Shown here piece by piece: positions 1-11,300 of a stretch of 64,000 bases of DNA. This stretch comes from Andrena cerasifolii (Eukaryota > Arthropoda > Insecta > Hymenoptera > Andrenidae), in contig NC_135123.1 in assembly GCF_050908995.1 (NCBI RefSeq), forward strand, positions 1,798,001 through 1,862,000. Reading direction: 5' to 3'. Under the pieces are notes generated by a model. It saw only the letters and a program-made list of their open reading frames with translations, did not search any database and had not been told where the DNA came from. How positions within the stretch are numbered: position 1 is the stretch's first letter; the number at the start of each line of letters is the position of its first letter. The translations under genes were made by a program, and so were the position numbers.

Positions 1-1580
1 TTCAGTTCTAATACTTTCGAACGCTCGCACAGCCTCTGGGGACCAGTCGACCAAGTGCTTACCATTTTTACGCGACTCACGCAAATATTCGTTGAATGGA
101 ACTTGTGCCTCAGTCGCGTGGGGAATACTCCTGCGGTAAATATTTACTGTGCCCAAAAAGCGGCGCAACTCCGCCACGTTCTGGGAAATTTGAGAATGGC
201 CTCGACTTTATCTGGAGTGGGCCTAATGCCGTCGCGGCTGACAACATAGCCCAAGAACTGAATCTCCGGCAGCCCGAGCCGGCACTTGTTTACGTTCAAA
301 CGCAAGTGGAAGCGCTTAATTAAGCCTTTCAAACACGATGCGTAGATGCTCCTCGTGCTCTTCCGGCGACGAAGACGCAACAAGGATGTCATCGAGGAAT
401 GCAAGGACAAAATCGAGATCAGAGAGCCCAGTGAATGTACCTCTGAAACGTTTGGCCCACGTTATGCAGACCGAAGGCCATGACCTTAAACACATATAAC
501 CTGAACGACGTTATCACGGCGGTCTTCTCGATATCCGCAGGAGCAAGCGGAATCTGGTGGAATTCCTTGTGCAAATCCAAAGCCAAAAAGATTTGTTTAC
601 CGTGTAGATTTGCAGTGAAATCCTGCAAATGGGGTACCGGATATTAATCCGGAATCGTCACGAAATTTAGTCGGCGATAGTTGCCACAGATCCTCCATTC
701 GCCATCCCCCTTGGGCTTCAGGTGGATAGGGCTTGCCCACAGGCTGCAAGACGGGCGGCAAATCACAGCCCTACACATCGTTCTAAATTCCCTCTACGTC
801 GCATCCAACTTAGCGGGCGAAAGACGCCTCGGTCGCTCGGCCACCGGAAGTCCCTTAGTCTGTATATGGCGTAAGACATCGCAGGATTCCCAGGGGGGGG
901 GGGGCAGCTGCAACATTCCCGTAATCTCCGGGAAATCGGCCAGTAGCCGCGTATATCTACAGTCCGCGGATCTCTGCATCGAGCTGACCGCGGGGAATAG
1001 GGAGGGTCTCAGAACACCAAGAGAATACACGTCAGTAAGTGTATCGATATGGCGGCGCCTCCTAAGGTCCACTACGAGGCCGTAATGCGCAAGGAGATCC
1101 GCTCCAATGATCGGATATGGAACGTCGGCAATGCAAAAGTTCCAATTAATTTCCCGGCGGAGACCGGGTTTAACACGTACCTCTTCTCGCCATAAGTGTC
1201 GACCCGTCAATCGTTGGCCGCATAAAGCCTAAAGTCCGTCGGCTTACACTTTGACTTATCACCAACCGATAGAAGCGAGATATCTGCGCCGGTGTCAATC
1301 AGAAAGCTCTGACCTGAGATCCGGTCTCGGACACGCAGACAGTTTCCCATTTTGCGACTTTCCCCGACCGTCGCCACGAGGGGAGGTCGGAGTTTTCCGA
1401 CGGCTTAAACGCACAGAACGACGGGTCGGCGCTGTCATGCGCCTTTTCAGCAAACTTCCTGTGCTTCCAGCAGAGGCTCGAGTCGCGCCCGGCACCGCAC
1501 GAATGCTCACGACTCTTCCTAACTCCCGCACGAGATCGCGAGGCGAGCCTCTCAAGAACTCTGGACAACTTCCGGTCTAA
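1..1580 (-). mobile_element. Ty3/gypsy-type LTR retrotransposon, decayed gag-end/pol fragment
   Basis: Read on the minus strand, coding pieces appear in normal Gag-Pol order. A CCHC-like nucleocapsid remnant (SLCWKHRKFAEKA) lies near 1430-1480. A retropepsin active site (FLIDTGADISLL) lies near 1265-1300, followed by the protease flap-end motif IIGADLL near 1110. Reverse transcriptase follows, with the DLHKEFHQIPL block at 560-590, the catalytic FLDD motif near 390 and FLGYVVSRDGI near 200-235. The frame changes several times and an in-frame stop follows the FLDD block, so this is a dead copy. Its 3' part (RNase H, integrase) would lie left of the window. No LTR is visible on the right side. 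Class assignment is firm because of the domain order and the FLGY...G motif; the clade within Ty3/gypsy is not determined. Confidence 0.85.
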
Positions 1581-1768
1581 AAGCCGATTTTTTTCTATTT
1601 TTCGAATGTTGAACCTTTTAGGAATACGTGTTTAAAAGGATTTGTTGAAATTCGTAAAATTCCCGAAGTTATAGGCATTTGAGTAGCGGCAAATGCATGG
1701 GTCACAACCGGCCACTCGGCGCTCACGTAAAACTTTAAACGCGTTTTCCCGAAACAATGCTCTCAAAC

Positions 1769-2067
1769 TCGGTGGGACTTGTATCTCCAAAAGTTATTAT
1801 CCGATTCGACTGAAACTTTTTTATTTTCAAGAATATACTTCTGGCTAGGGGGGATACCAGAAAAAATTACAAAAAATTGAAAATTTATAATTTTCTAAGG
1901 CGTTGAAAGGACTATAGGGACTATAACTGCAAGTGTCGTTATTTTCTAATAAAATGTTATTTTTGTAATTTGTTCTGGTTTCCTCCCTAGCCAGAAGTAT
2001 ATTCTTCAAAATGAAAAAAGTTTCAGTCAAATCGGATGATAACTTTTGGAAATACAGGCCCCACCGA
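1769..2067. repeat. Foldback (MITE-like) inverted repeat
   Basis: Arms of about 88 bp (1769-1856 and 1982-2067) are near-perfect reverse complements, both carrying the TATACTTCTGGCTAG core, with an AT-rich loop between. No clear target-site duplication was found, so the element class is open. Confidence 0.6.
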
Positions 2068-2135
2068 TTTGGATCAATTTCTTGACGCCTTGACTTTAAC
2101 GACTCCGCAGTACCGTCTGCAATGATTAATTATAA

Positions 2136-2138
<3 letters not shown>

Positions 2139-2214
<76 letters not shown>

Positions 2215-2230
2215 AATATATATAATTTAA
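2139..2230. repeat. (AT)n microsatellite
   Basis: Two long TA dinucleotide runs are separated by TAATTTAA spacers. Low-complexity DNA with no gene. Confidence 0.9.
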
Positions 2231-2339
2231 GACATCCTTAATACAATGCAAAAAGTCCCATTAAATTATATGTAGTAGTTTTCCTTTAATTAATTCCTAA
2301 AAATCACCTATTTTTTTGGTCTCTAGACCGGAAGGTCCC

Positions 2340-3410
2340 CTTACGGCTCTCGCCGATAATGTACAGGTGGACACTGTCTTTACCAACTTTCGCCAGGCGT
2401 TTGACACGGTCGATCATGGTATTTTAATGTCTTCTTGGGGCTTTAGTGGCCAGTTTTTGTTATAGATGGAGAGTTACCTCAGTGGCCGGAAGCAATGGGT
2501 AAGAGTAGGCGAGTATGGGTCGGCACCGATTAGGGTCTCCTCGGGCGTACCACAGGGATCACATCTGGGTCCGCTGCTTTTTAACTTATTTATTAACGAT
2601 GTAGACCGTGTCTATCGTAATTCTAGATATATACTGTATGTGGATGACTTTAAAATATTTAAAAGGATCAGTTGTGAACAGGATGCGCATGATATGCAGC
2701 GTGACCTTGATAGGTTTGGGCAGTGGTGCCTTGGTAACAATATGTCGCTCTGCATGGGCAAGTGTATGGTGATGAGGTCCTCCCATTCTAGGAAGTGTGC
2801 GGTACTTCCGTACAGGCTGCAGAATACTCTGCTTGAAGAGGTGTGGGAGGTTACTGACCTTGGCATCACCTTCTCACCATGCTTGGACTTCAGGGGACAT
2901 TACACTAAAATTGCAAACAAGGCCTGCAGGATGCTAGGTTTCGTATCAAGATTCGCGAAGCATTTTCGGAACATAAATACTCTAAGGCTACTGCACACAG
3001 CTCTCATTAGGTCGCACATTGAATTTGCATCGACTATCTGGGATCCTAAATAGGTATCGAAGGTATATAAATTTGATTGAGAGGGTACAGCATAAATGTT
3101 TAAGATTCGCTGCTTGGGTGCTCGATAATCCCTTGTCAGCGAGAGATCACGACTACGGCCCTCTTCTTACTAGACTAAATTTAATGTCCTTGGAAAACAG
3201 AAGGTTAGTGGCAAATTTATTATTTCTGCACAAGGTAATGAGCAGCTAAATTGACTGCTCGGATCTGGTAGCAGAGATTAAGTTTAATACGCCCATGGTC
3301 AATCTTAGAAGTCGTCCGCTATTTGATACTAGAATGCCTTTGTACAGTAATTATACAGCAGAACCCTATAAACCGTGCTATGCATCAGTTCAACGTACAA
3401 TTCGGTGATG
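2340..3410 (+). mobile_element. Non-LTR (LINE) retrotransposon reverse-transcriptase fragment, decayed
   Basis: The translated strand shows RT blocks in order: AFDTVDH near 2400, SSGVPQGSHLGPLLFNLFINDV near 2540-2605 and the catalytic YVDD near 2638-2650. A thumb and C-terminal region follows, with the R-S-H-I-E-F-A-S motif near 3010. A stop precedes the 2466 ATG, a frameshift lies near 3055, and a further stop falls at 3247. The downstream frame continues into a typical LINE C-terminus (NLRSRPLFDTRMPLY). The order and the GVPQGSHLGP...YVDD pair identify a LINE of the Jockey/CR1/R1 type. No endonuclease domain and no poly-A tail were seen, so the copy is truncated at both ends. Confidence 0.85.
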
Positions 3411-3736
3411 TGGATCCCATCGTAACTTCCTCAAATGTTTTCGGCGTAATGTTAGCTCACGAAATAGAAATGTTCTAAACGGGAATCGGTGACTTTACAG
3501 TGCCCTAAACCATGTTCATGAAATACTGTAGAATGTTAGCGATGAAAAAAAAGCCAACCGTGGTAAGCTGTTCCACAATCGAATCTCGATCGGCCACAAT
3601 CGTTTGAGCTGAGTGTACATACGATGATTACGATGCGTGCGATTTTCTCATAGAAACCCATTGAGCTATAAGAACACCTGGAGAGAGAACAGCAGTGGGA
3701 AGAAGTAGAGGCAACAGCGGTCCGAGGGAAACAGAA

Positions 3737-4087
3737 CCCTGATAGCCAGATCTGGGCAGCAGAATCTGACGTCAGAACTGCAGCAGTCTGTGTCCACATT
3801 TGGCTGCGTTCTGATGTGCAGAGCCTGAGGTGCAGTGCCTGATGTCAGATGGACAGCAGATCGACAGCAGATTTCGCCGTCTGCTAGGCACAGCAACAGC
3901 ACATCCAGAATTACCAAGCAATTGCCTAGCAGACGGCGAAATCTGCTGTCGATCTGCTGTCGATCTGCTGTCCATCTGACATCAGGCACTGCACCTCAGG
4001 CTCTGCACATCAGAACGCAGCCAAATGCGGACGCAAACTGCTGCAGTTCTGACGTCAGATTCTGCTGTCCAGATCTGGCTATCAGGG
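3737..4087. mobile_element. Foldback MITE, family with CCCTGATAGCC ends, copy 1
   Basis: The 351-bp element is almost entirely two inverted arms, beginning CCCTGATAGCCAGATCTGG and ending with the complement CCAGATCTGGCTATCAGGG. It is flanked by AA on both sides (3735-3736, 4088-4089). Internal repeats of GACAGCAGATC occur in each arm. Copy 2 is at 53456-53857. It has no coding capacity; ORFs across it are palindrome shadows. Confidence 0.85.
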
Positions 4088-4091
4088 AAGA

Positions 4092-4236
4092 TAACGGGTG
4101 AACCTATCCTTCTTCTTCCTATTATCCCTCTCTATCTGTACTATCTGTGTTATGTATTTTGGATTCGCAGATAACTTCACTCACATGCACTATACATCCA
4201 TAGCCTATTGTAAGACAGAGATAGGTTCACCCGTTA
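4092..4236. mobile_element. Small MITE with TAACGGGTGAACCTATC inverted ends
   Basis: Perfect 17-bp terminal inverted repeats bound 145 bp. The element begins 4 bp after the preceding foldback. Flanking TA on each side would suit a Tc1/mariner-type two-base duplication, but the TA could equally be part of the TIR. Confidence 0.6.
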
Positions 4237-4956
4237 CTTCCCTCTTCTCGGACCGGTCACCATTGCTCTGTTCTTTCTCCAGGTCTTGGACCTGAAGGAC
4301 AGTGCCTAGTTCCGGGGGGGTACAGCGAAAGACGGAAGGGGCTGCGATGTGAGGGCGACTGGTGGTGTCTTCTACAGCCGAGTATAAGTTTTAGAAATAG
4401 CGTCCTTCATTGGTATATCCTTGTGACGCCATTATGCAAACCGGTTGAAAACGGTGCAAAACAGTGTAAAAGCATTGCAATGTAACTCGCATGCGTGTAT
4501 ATAGTGTATTTATATAATTGTCTTATTATTTGGGATACTTTCGAAATTACGTAAGTAATATTAAATTTTCTAGTAAAATAGTAAAAGTATTGTATTTGAA
4601 GGTTAAATATTAGTATAGAAATGTAAATAAATTATTAGTATTTAGGTGGTAATCGACCCCAAAAATGCCGAGCTGCATTTTGAAGAACACTGCCTGTCAC
4701 CATCAGTGACTTCCACGGCATTCAACGCACGAATAATCAAATTTAAAATATTTTGCCAAAAGACATTTTCCACGTTATGGCACAGGTGGCACCACCAGTC
4801 GTCTCTCAAAAAGCGGCTGGAAGAGGTCGATTCCCCTTCCGTCAATCGCTTCAACCCCCGCGTCCATAAGCCTAGCTTATGCACTGTCCTTCAGGTCCAT
4901 ACTCCAGGTATTCTTATAGCTCAATGTAGAAAACATCTTTTGTATAAGAGGGGAGG
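4237..4956. other. No gene recognised
   Basis: The 117-aa ORF at 4646-4999 has no recognisable domain and runs into the next repeat, so I treat it as chance. The rest is AT-rich with stops in all frames. Confidence 0.4.
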
Positions 4957-5789
4957 TGTTGCGATCCTCGCCCCAGCGGTGTTTAGCGTAAGCTCCTAAA
5001 GCGCGAAGTTTGAACCGAACAAGTTTCATTTATTAGGAAAGAGTTAAGGGTGAACATTCCAACATTAGATATTTGTCTTCGCCTGCTTCCTAAACGCTCG
5101 AAAACAATGTATTGATAAAAAAAGCGTACATACGAAGAAGCTTATTTCTTCTCCTCGCAATTCGTCGTTGACCTTGTTACTTGTTACAATCTTGACGTGT
5201 TATAATAAATCCAGTTTTGATCTCCATAAAATATCCTCGTTCTGTTCCTAAATAGTTGTGAATCATTTAGCAATTTATTTTAGTTTCAGTTCATTAAGTT
5301 TATTGAGTTTTGAGTTATTTGTTACAAGATAATTAGTTCGTTTAAATTAACGCGTTTCGCGAGCAGAGTCCTACTTGGGAATTCTGATGGCTTGAGGGAA
5401 TTTCCGTGTGGTTCGGTGCCCGTGGAGCCCTGAAGGGCTCTACTCGCGAAACGTGTTAAATTAAATTAACTAAATGTCAAATAACTCAAACTCAATAAAC
5501 TTATTAAATTGAACTAAATTAAATTATCAAATGATTCGGAACTATTTAGAAACAGAACGAGGATATTATTATGGAGATCAAAGCTGGATTTATTACAACA
5601 CGTCAGGACTGTAACAAGGTCGGTGAAGAATTACCAAGCGAAGAAACAAGCTTCTTCGTACGGAAGGAGGCGAAGACAAATATCTAATGTTGAAACGTTC
5701 ACCCCCAACTCTTTTCTAATAAATGAAACTTGTTCAGTTCGAACTTCGTGCTTTGGGAGCTAAACACCGCTAGGGCGAGGATCGCAACA
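4957..5789. mobile_element. Inverted pair of LTR pieces (head-to-head), TGTTGCG...CGCAACA family
   Basis: The 833-bp block is bounded by TGTTGCGATCCTCGCC and its complement GGCGAGGATCGCAACA. Both are the 3' terminus of the LTR family seen intact at 6346-7689 and 53382-54455. The left arm (4957 to about 5370) is an LTR end in minus orientation. The right arm (about 5430 to 5789) is the same sequence in plus orientation. Both meet at a centre carrying the family's GTGCCCGTGGAGC motif near 5420. It is therefore a palindrome built from one LTR, not a simple MITE. Confidence 0.65.
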
Positions 5790-5806
5790 GGGTTTTGTGT
5801 GTGGCG

Positions 5807-6345
5807 TGTTGCGTGATTCTTCGGGAACTAGCGTTCAATTCCAAAGAGTGGAGCCGATGCCCGTGGAATGCAAAGGCAATCTGCTCACAGGATGCGTTCA
5901 GGTTGTAAACTCGAGAATTATAAGGATTAAAAGGAAACTTTATATTCGATTTGAACAAATATATATATTTAGTACGTTTCGATAAATGCGTCTGTACAGA
6001 GTCGACTCTCGCAATTGAATGAATGATCTTCAATTTTGGTTGTTAACATAAATAAAATAACGTAAATATACTTGTTTTCTAACGAGTGTTACATAATTTC
6101 GGTGATGGTTAATAAAATTTACAATGATAGCGAATATTTGATTGCCTGACTATGAATATGTTTAATTGTATAATTTCAGTATAAAAGAATAAGAAAACCA
6201 ACAACTTCATGCAGTTCCCCCCTTCTTTCAATTCAAATTTCCCTCCGAATGAGAAGCTACGTTCACATCATGGCAAGGTAACGGGAATACAGCATTCGAT
6301 TCAAGCTTCGCGCTCCTTTGGTTCATGGTGAACTGACGATGACGG
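5807..6345 (+). mobile_element. Diverged LTR-like fragment of the same family
   Basis: It starts TGTTGCGTGATTC like the other LTRs, contains the shared GATGCCCGTGGAATGC block near 5855, and has CTTCGCGCTCCTTTGG near the right end, like the 3' part of the family. The interior is diverged and the right terminus is not CGCAACA, so it is likely truncated by the next LTR. Confidence 0.45.
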
Positions 6346-7689
6346 TGTTGCGTGGCCTTGGGGGACTAGTAGCCTTCTGGTGGGGAATTCAGGCGCGGGA
6401 CAATTAGTGTTGGCTAGAACCGTGATTTGTGAATCACGAGTGATCCGATCACGTTCATTCTCAATCACGGTGATTTTTCACAGTAATCCGTGATTTTCGT
6501 GATCGCTTCTGATTGGTGCAGGCAGAACAGTGATCCGTGATGTTCGTGATCGCTTCTGATTGGCGCAGGCAGAACAGTGATTTACAATTTTCGTGATCTA
6601 ATTGGTGGAAAGCATAACTGCTCTTTGCACGCGCCACATAACCCCAATTTCTACTTTCTCTCAAAACATTCTCAAGTCCTCACTGTGCTCATAGAATCTC
6701 AATTGTATATTTTGAACCAATGTAATCGTTCTTGATCTATTTAAATTAACGAATATTTCTTCGCTTTAGGTAAAAAGTATAATGTATATGTGAATACGTT
6801 AGCCAATCAAATCAGTGCGTGCACACATTGACTATTTATGAATGTATATACTAGATATATATTCGCTGAATTAGCACGCTTTGACTGTAACACAAGCTAT
6901 ATTGAAGTATTTTATAAAAAATTATACAATCAAGTTAAAGAATTACGATGACAGTAAACAATTCACTCATGTTAAAAAAATCATGATCACGGTCGTGATT
7001 TAACTTCATTCACGACCGTGATCATGATTCTGCGATCACTGTGATAAATCACTGTTAGTGATTTTGCACTCCATCCCTAGGGACAATGTCCGTGGAACGC
7101 TAAGGCGTTCTGCTCCCTGGACGCGGATTTTTAGAGATAAAAATAATAATGTAAGGAAACGATTTGAACACAAACAACTAATAAATTTAATGAACTCAAC
7201 GAATTTAAACAATACAAATAAGAATTTCGCTAGATTTATAATTGCACGTCCGTTCACTTTCGCTCTCGGGGTTCAAGTGCCCTTTCAAACGCAAACGCTT
7301 TTACATCTTTTGTTCTTTACAAGATGTCCTTAAAATCTAAGAGCCAATAAAATATTTACTAACTAAATTCTCATTGGTGAATCTATTTCCTTCACAGTTA
7401 TTGATTTTTAGAATCAAGCGTTTAACAACATTGCTCTGGAATTACATCTAGGAGAAGGGATCAAAGTGCAGTTCATTTATTCAAACACCCGTTTCCAAGC
7501 GGGTATTGATTAATTTATAATCTTGAAGTTTTCTCATTAAAAGAATCTCTAACTATTTTCAAACCTCTCGGGCTTGTGCGAACTTCGCTTTGTTTCCCTT
7601 TCCTATTACACTCGTATGATCCGTTTCGAACTTCGCGCTTCTAAACTTTGTGTTGAACGCCGCTAGAGCGAGAATCGCAACTCGCAACA
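6346..7689 (+). mobile_element. Solo LTR with 4-bp target-site duplication, interrupted by a hAT MITE
   Basis: It begins TGTTGCGTGGCC and ends CGCAACA, giving canonical TG...CA LTR ends, and is flanked by ACGG on both sides (6342-6345 and 7690-7693). No gag, pol or primer-binding site adjoins it, so it is a solo LTR left by LTR-LTR recombination. A 675-bp hAT-type MITE sits inside. A second copy at 53382-54455 matches along the same internal landmarks (CCGTGGA, GACGCGGAT, the run near 7300 ending GATGTCCTTAAAATCTAAGA). Four-base duplications fit Ty3/gypsy or BEL elements; which one is unknown. Confidence 0.85.
6405..7079. mobile_element. hAT-type MITE, CACGGTGATT-rich, copy 1
   Basis: The ends read TAGTGTTGGC and (complement) TAGGGATGGAG, the hAT pattern. 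An exact 8-bp duplication GGGACAAT lies at 6397-6404 and 7080-7087. Subterminal regions are full of short GTGATT/AATCAC motifs in both orientations, which in hAT elements are candidate transposase-binding repeats. No transposase is encoded. It is inserted inside the solo LTR at 6346-7689; an inverted copy lies at 54496-55156. Confidence 0.9.
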
Positions 7690-8304
7690 ACGGTTACACA
7701 ACAGGCTCCACCTCTGGCCTCGCGCCGAATGACACCACTGGGCGGCGATACCGTCGGAAACAGATGTGGCGTCACGCGCTTGGTAGCTATTCAGCTCTCT
7801 ACAGAGTCTATACACTCTCGCTTCGTGCATGTTGAAACGAAGAAACCAAACCTCTCGATAGCTCTCTTTGTACAAAACGTCGGCATATGCCTTCTTACCT
7901 GTGTTACGACTCAGAGCATTGTATAATAAATATCACCCGAAATAACCTCGTGCCTCATTGAAGACATTTGAGGCCCGCCTATCGTGTGGTTCTATAAGTG
8001 TCCCATGAGTGCCCATCGTGCGCACGTGTAACTGGTTTGCGCGCGAGTTTATAATGTTATCATGTTTTATATTTAGTTATTCTTTTATTGTAAATATTTA
8101 TTGGTTTCTAAGATTCTGTTATTAAAGATTGTAATGCAATTATTTACGAGAATATAATTTGTCCTCAAGTAGAATAGATGTGTTTTGCTTTAATTCTGAA
8201 TCCACATCGCTAGAATCCCCACGGCTGTATTAAATTCTGATCGTGGGTTAGGTCCGGGTGAGGTAACTATAGTAACGAAAATGTAAACAAATATATGCAC
8301 GAAG
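7690..8304. other. Intergenic sequence upstream of TMEM67, possible LTR remnant
   Basis: No supported gene. The AATAAA-like string near 7924-7930 followed by a GC-richer tail resembles an LTR R/U5 junction, but no TG...CA ends were found. The last 100 bp before 8305 would hold the TMEM67 5' UTR and promoter; no clear TATA or initiator could be assigned. Confidence 0.3.
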
Positions 8305-11300
8305 ATGAGTTGTATTATACAGAAGGGTATCATTTCTTACTTTGTAGTTTTTTATTTAAACTATCACCAAATATTTGTCGCGAATAATGAAATTATTGAA
8401 TTCTCTCAACCATCAAGGTGCAAAAATAATGAATACTTCAATAGTGCATTATTTACTTGTAGTCAATGCGATACCAACGAAAATCTGAAACCATCTTCCG
8501 ATCGTAAGTTTAAATTAATTTTTTATACAGAATAAGATAATTTTGTGTTTGAAAAATTTATTTTACAGGATTAAAATGCATATGTAATAAATTTAGTAAA
8601 CAAACTGATTTAAAAAATGGTCATCCTGTGTGTACTTTTTGTGGCACAAACACAACAATAAGCGTGGATGGAAAAGATTGTATTCCCTGTAACAATGAAA
8701 TATGTTACTGTAACATCAATGAGATACAAAGTAATAATTACAGTACTAAAGCAACATATAATTATTTAACACTAACTCCTTCTGAATATACAAAGTGTGT
8801 TACTCACAAGCCACTGATTCCCTTTAGTTGCGATGATACAAATAAATTTTTATATATAATTTGAAGGGTTGAAAAGGGAGGGTGAATATATTAAAAAAAG
8901 GGTTTAATGTTAATTTTTCTTAGCGTTCACAAGATCACAGATGTTTTTTCTGGATAGTAGGGTAACTGTGCCAGTAGTCGGCCATTTAAGGGAGAGCGGA
9001 AATTCATGTTACGCGTTGTTATTTTTAATATACTATTTTTTCAATGCGTTATTCACAGTTGAATTCTTTAAAGTATCTATTTTTCAAATGTGTGGATGAT
9101 TTTTTTAATAGTATAACAATTTTTATTTAAAATATCTAAAATACCCAAAAACATCCTTTTTACCAATACTTAGCCAGTAAAATCCTAACTCCAGCTTTTC
9201 GTATGCCAGTAGTCAGCCAGATTCTTCTGTCAGGTTATATATGTATCTGCCACCCTATAGTATAGTTATTGTTAATCGTCAGAATCTTAAGAGGTTCAAA
9301 ATTCATGATGTGTGTACTAAAAATTAAAAAAAAAAAATTTCTGAAAATTCTAATTATTTAAATTATAACGGCCGACTACTAAACCAATCGTCTAGTCGTC
9401 AGCCGTTTTGTGTTCGTTTTGTGTTGGAGACGACTGACTGGGGTTTTACATTAATTTTGGCGGAAAACAATAAAAACGGATGATTCCGGAAAGTAAGCTT
9501 TATTTGTTTGGTAAATACGGTTCAAATGGGCGATTTCTTAACAATATTCTGTAGACAGCCGGTGCGGCTAAGTATTGTTTTTCTTTATATTTTTAATGCC
9601 AATAGTCGGCCACTTCAAAAATACTTACTAACCTAAGTTTAAATGCAATTATAATTTCACGAAAAGTTCATTCGAATGCTATTAATCGCGTATTCAAAAT
9701 TTGAACATAAAAAACTTCGTATTAGTGTTGGTATACACTATTTCCAAGTGTCGCCTATAGTACTAAATTAATTCAAATTGACTCACCAGTCGTCAACCAT
9801 CCAATCTCCAACACAATAAAGCTTTCTGCAGTTCATATTTTTACCGCTAAAGGCATGAAACTTCCCACATTCGAAGGAAAGAGTACACTGATCATTGTTT
9901 CGTTTAAATATATAAGATTTTATTCCTAATTTCTTATTTTTAAGCAATTTATTTCCGAAAAGGCTGACTATTGGGTAGCGGCCGAAATAAGGCACATTTA
10001 CCCTATTTGATCATTATAATAATATAATAGTAATGCATTACCTCGAATTTAAAATTGAACTTCACTGATACTTCAAATCCAATATTCAATTGTAATGCTC
10101 TGTTAATCATTTCTGGAGTAAAAGTTCTAATTTTTTAAGTTTTCATGTTCTTTAGAGCTAGTAACATTGGAAACAAAATTTGCTCGCAACATATTCACTG
10201 TTTCAACCACCTAAATCGTGTCTGAATTTTTTTTGTATTTTTACAAATAAAGGAGACAATTACATGCTGTATACTAATATGTCGGGAATTAAGTCTTTAA
10301 ATTACATTATGATTTGAATTATTGTTCCTTATTTTATTCTAATTTTACAGTAGACAGAGACTGGAATGGTGCATTATTAGATGCTATGCACTGCTTGCCT
10401 TGTACCAATAATACTTATCCATCTGTAGATGGATCTAAATGCTTGTCATGCAATAATTTTGAATATAATTATTACATAACTGACATATACACAATAAAAT
10501 ATTACACATGGGTACAAGATTACTGTTTATTTAAGAATTCCTTATCTGGTCAATTAAATACAAGTATTAGGTATTTAATAAAATTCGAAAAGCAGTACGT
10601 AGATAGTTATTATTTCAGAAATGAATTACAGGCTGCAGTATATTTTTGTGAGGTAAGTAAAAGAATAAATGTGTAAAATGTAAAAGAAAATAATAATACA
10701 ATGATATTTCTTTAATTAGGGAAAGGATATATTAGCATGTCAACATTTATCTAATATGTGTGCATTGAGCCTTTATAGCAATAAGATTGCTTGCACGCTA
10801 TTTGCTGAAGTGCAAGTACCATCGACATGGTTATTTTATAATAAAAGTGAAAACATAGCAATATTGAACAGCAACAAAATTACACAAAAGTACAGTTTCC
10901 TGAAGTACAATAATGTATGTGATATATATCTTTTACGAATCTACTAAATGTATCTTATATACAGGGATTGAAAGGATAGGATTACATTCTTTTTATACAA
11001 GGCTTTATATTCGAGGGAATTGATTTTAAAAATATTTTGGGTATGCCTACATCCTATTAAAAAAGAATCAGAAAATTGTTTTTGCCTGTTATAGTTAATA
11101 GTCTTATTTGGTCACGGGTTTACATTACAATTTAAAATTTTGCCACCGAGATTACAAATCTTTGCAAGTCTAAGATCGAGTAGAAATTCTGTTTTACGCA
11201 GAGATACGGAATCGATTCTTTGTTGAGTGCACGTATACCCAATGAAGTTTCAGAGCGAATTTTCTAAACTACAAATCTATGTACACTAGGCGTCAAAACG

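Noticed and set aside
3666..4101. Several 67- to 107-aa ORFs with similar proteins on both strands
   Set aside because: They are products of the MITE palindrome, and reappear at 53364-53823 for the same reason.
8731..8864. Open frame continuing past TMEM67 exon 2 (43 extra residues)
   Set aside because: It ends in a stop without reaching the next conserved block. A GTAATA donor at 8731 gives the right phase to join the DRDWNG exon at 10351, so I treat it as intron readthrough.
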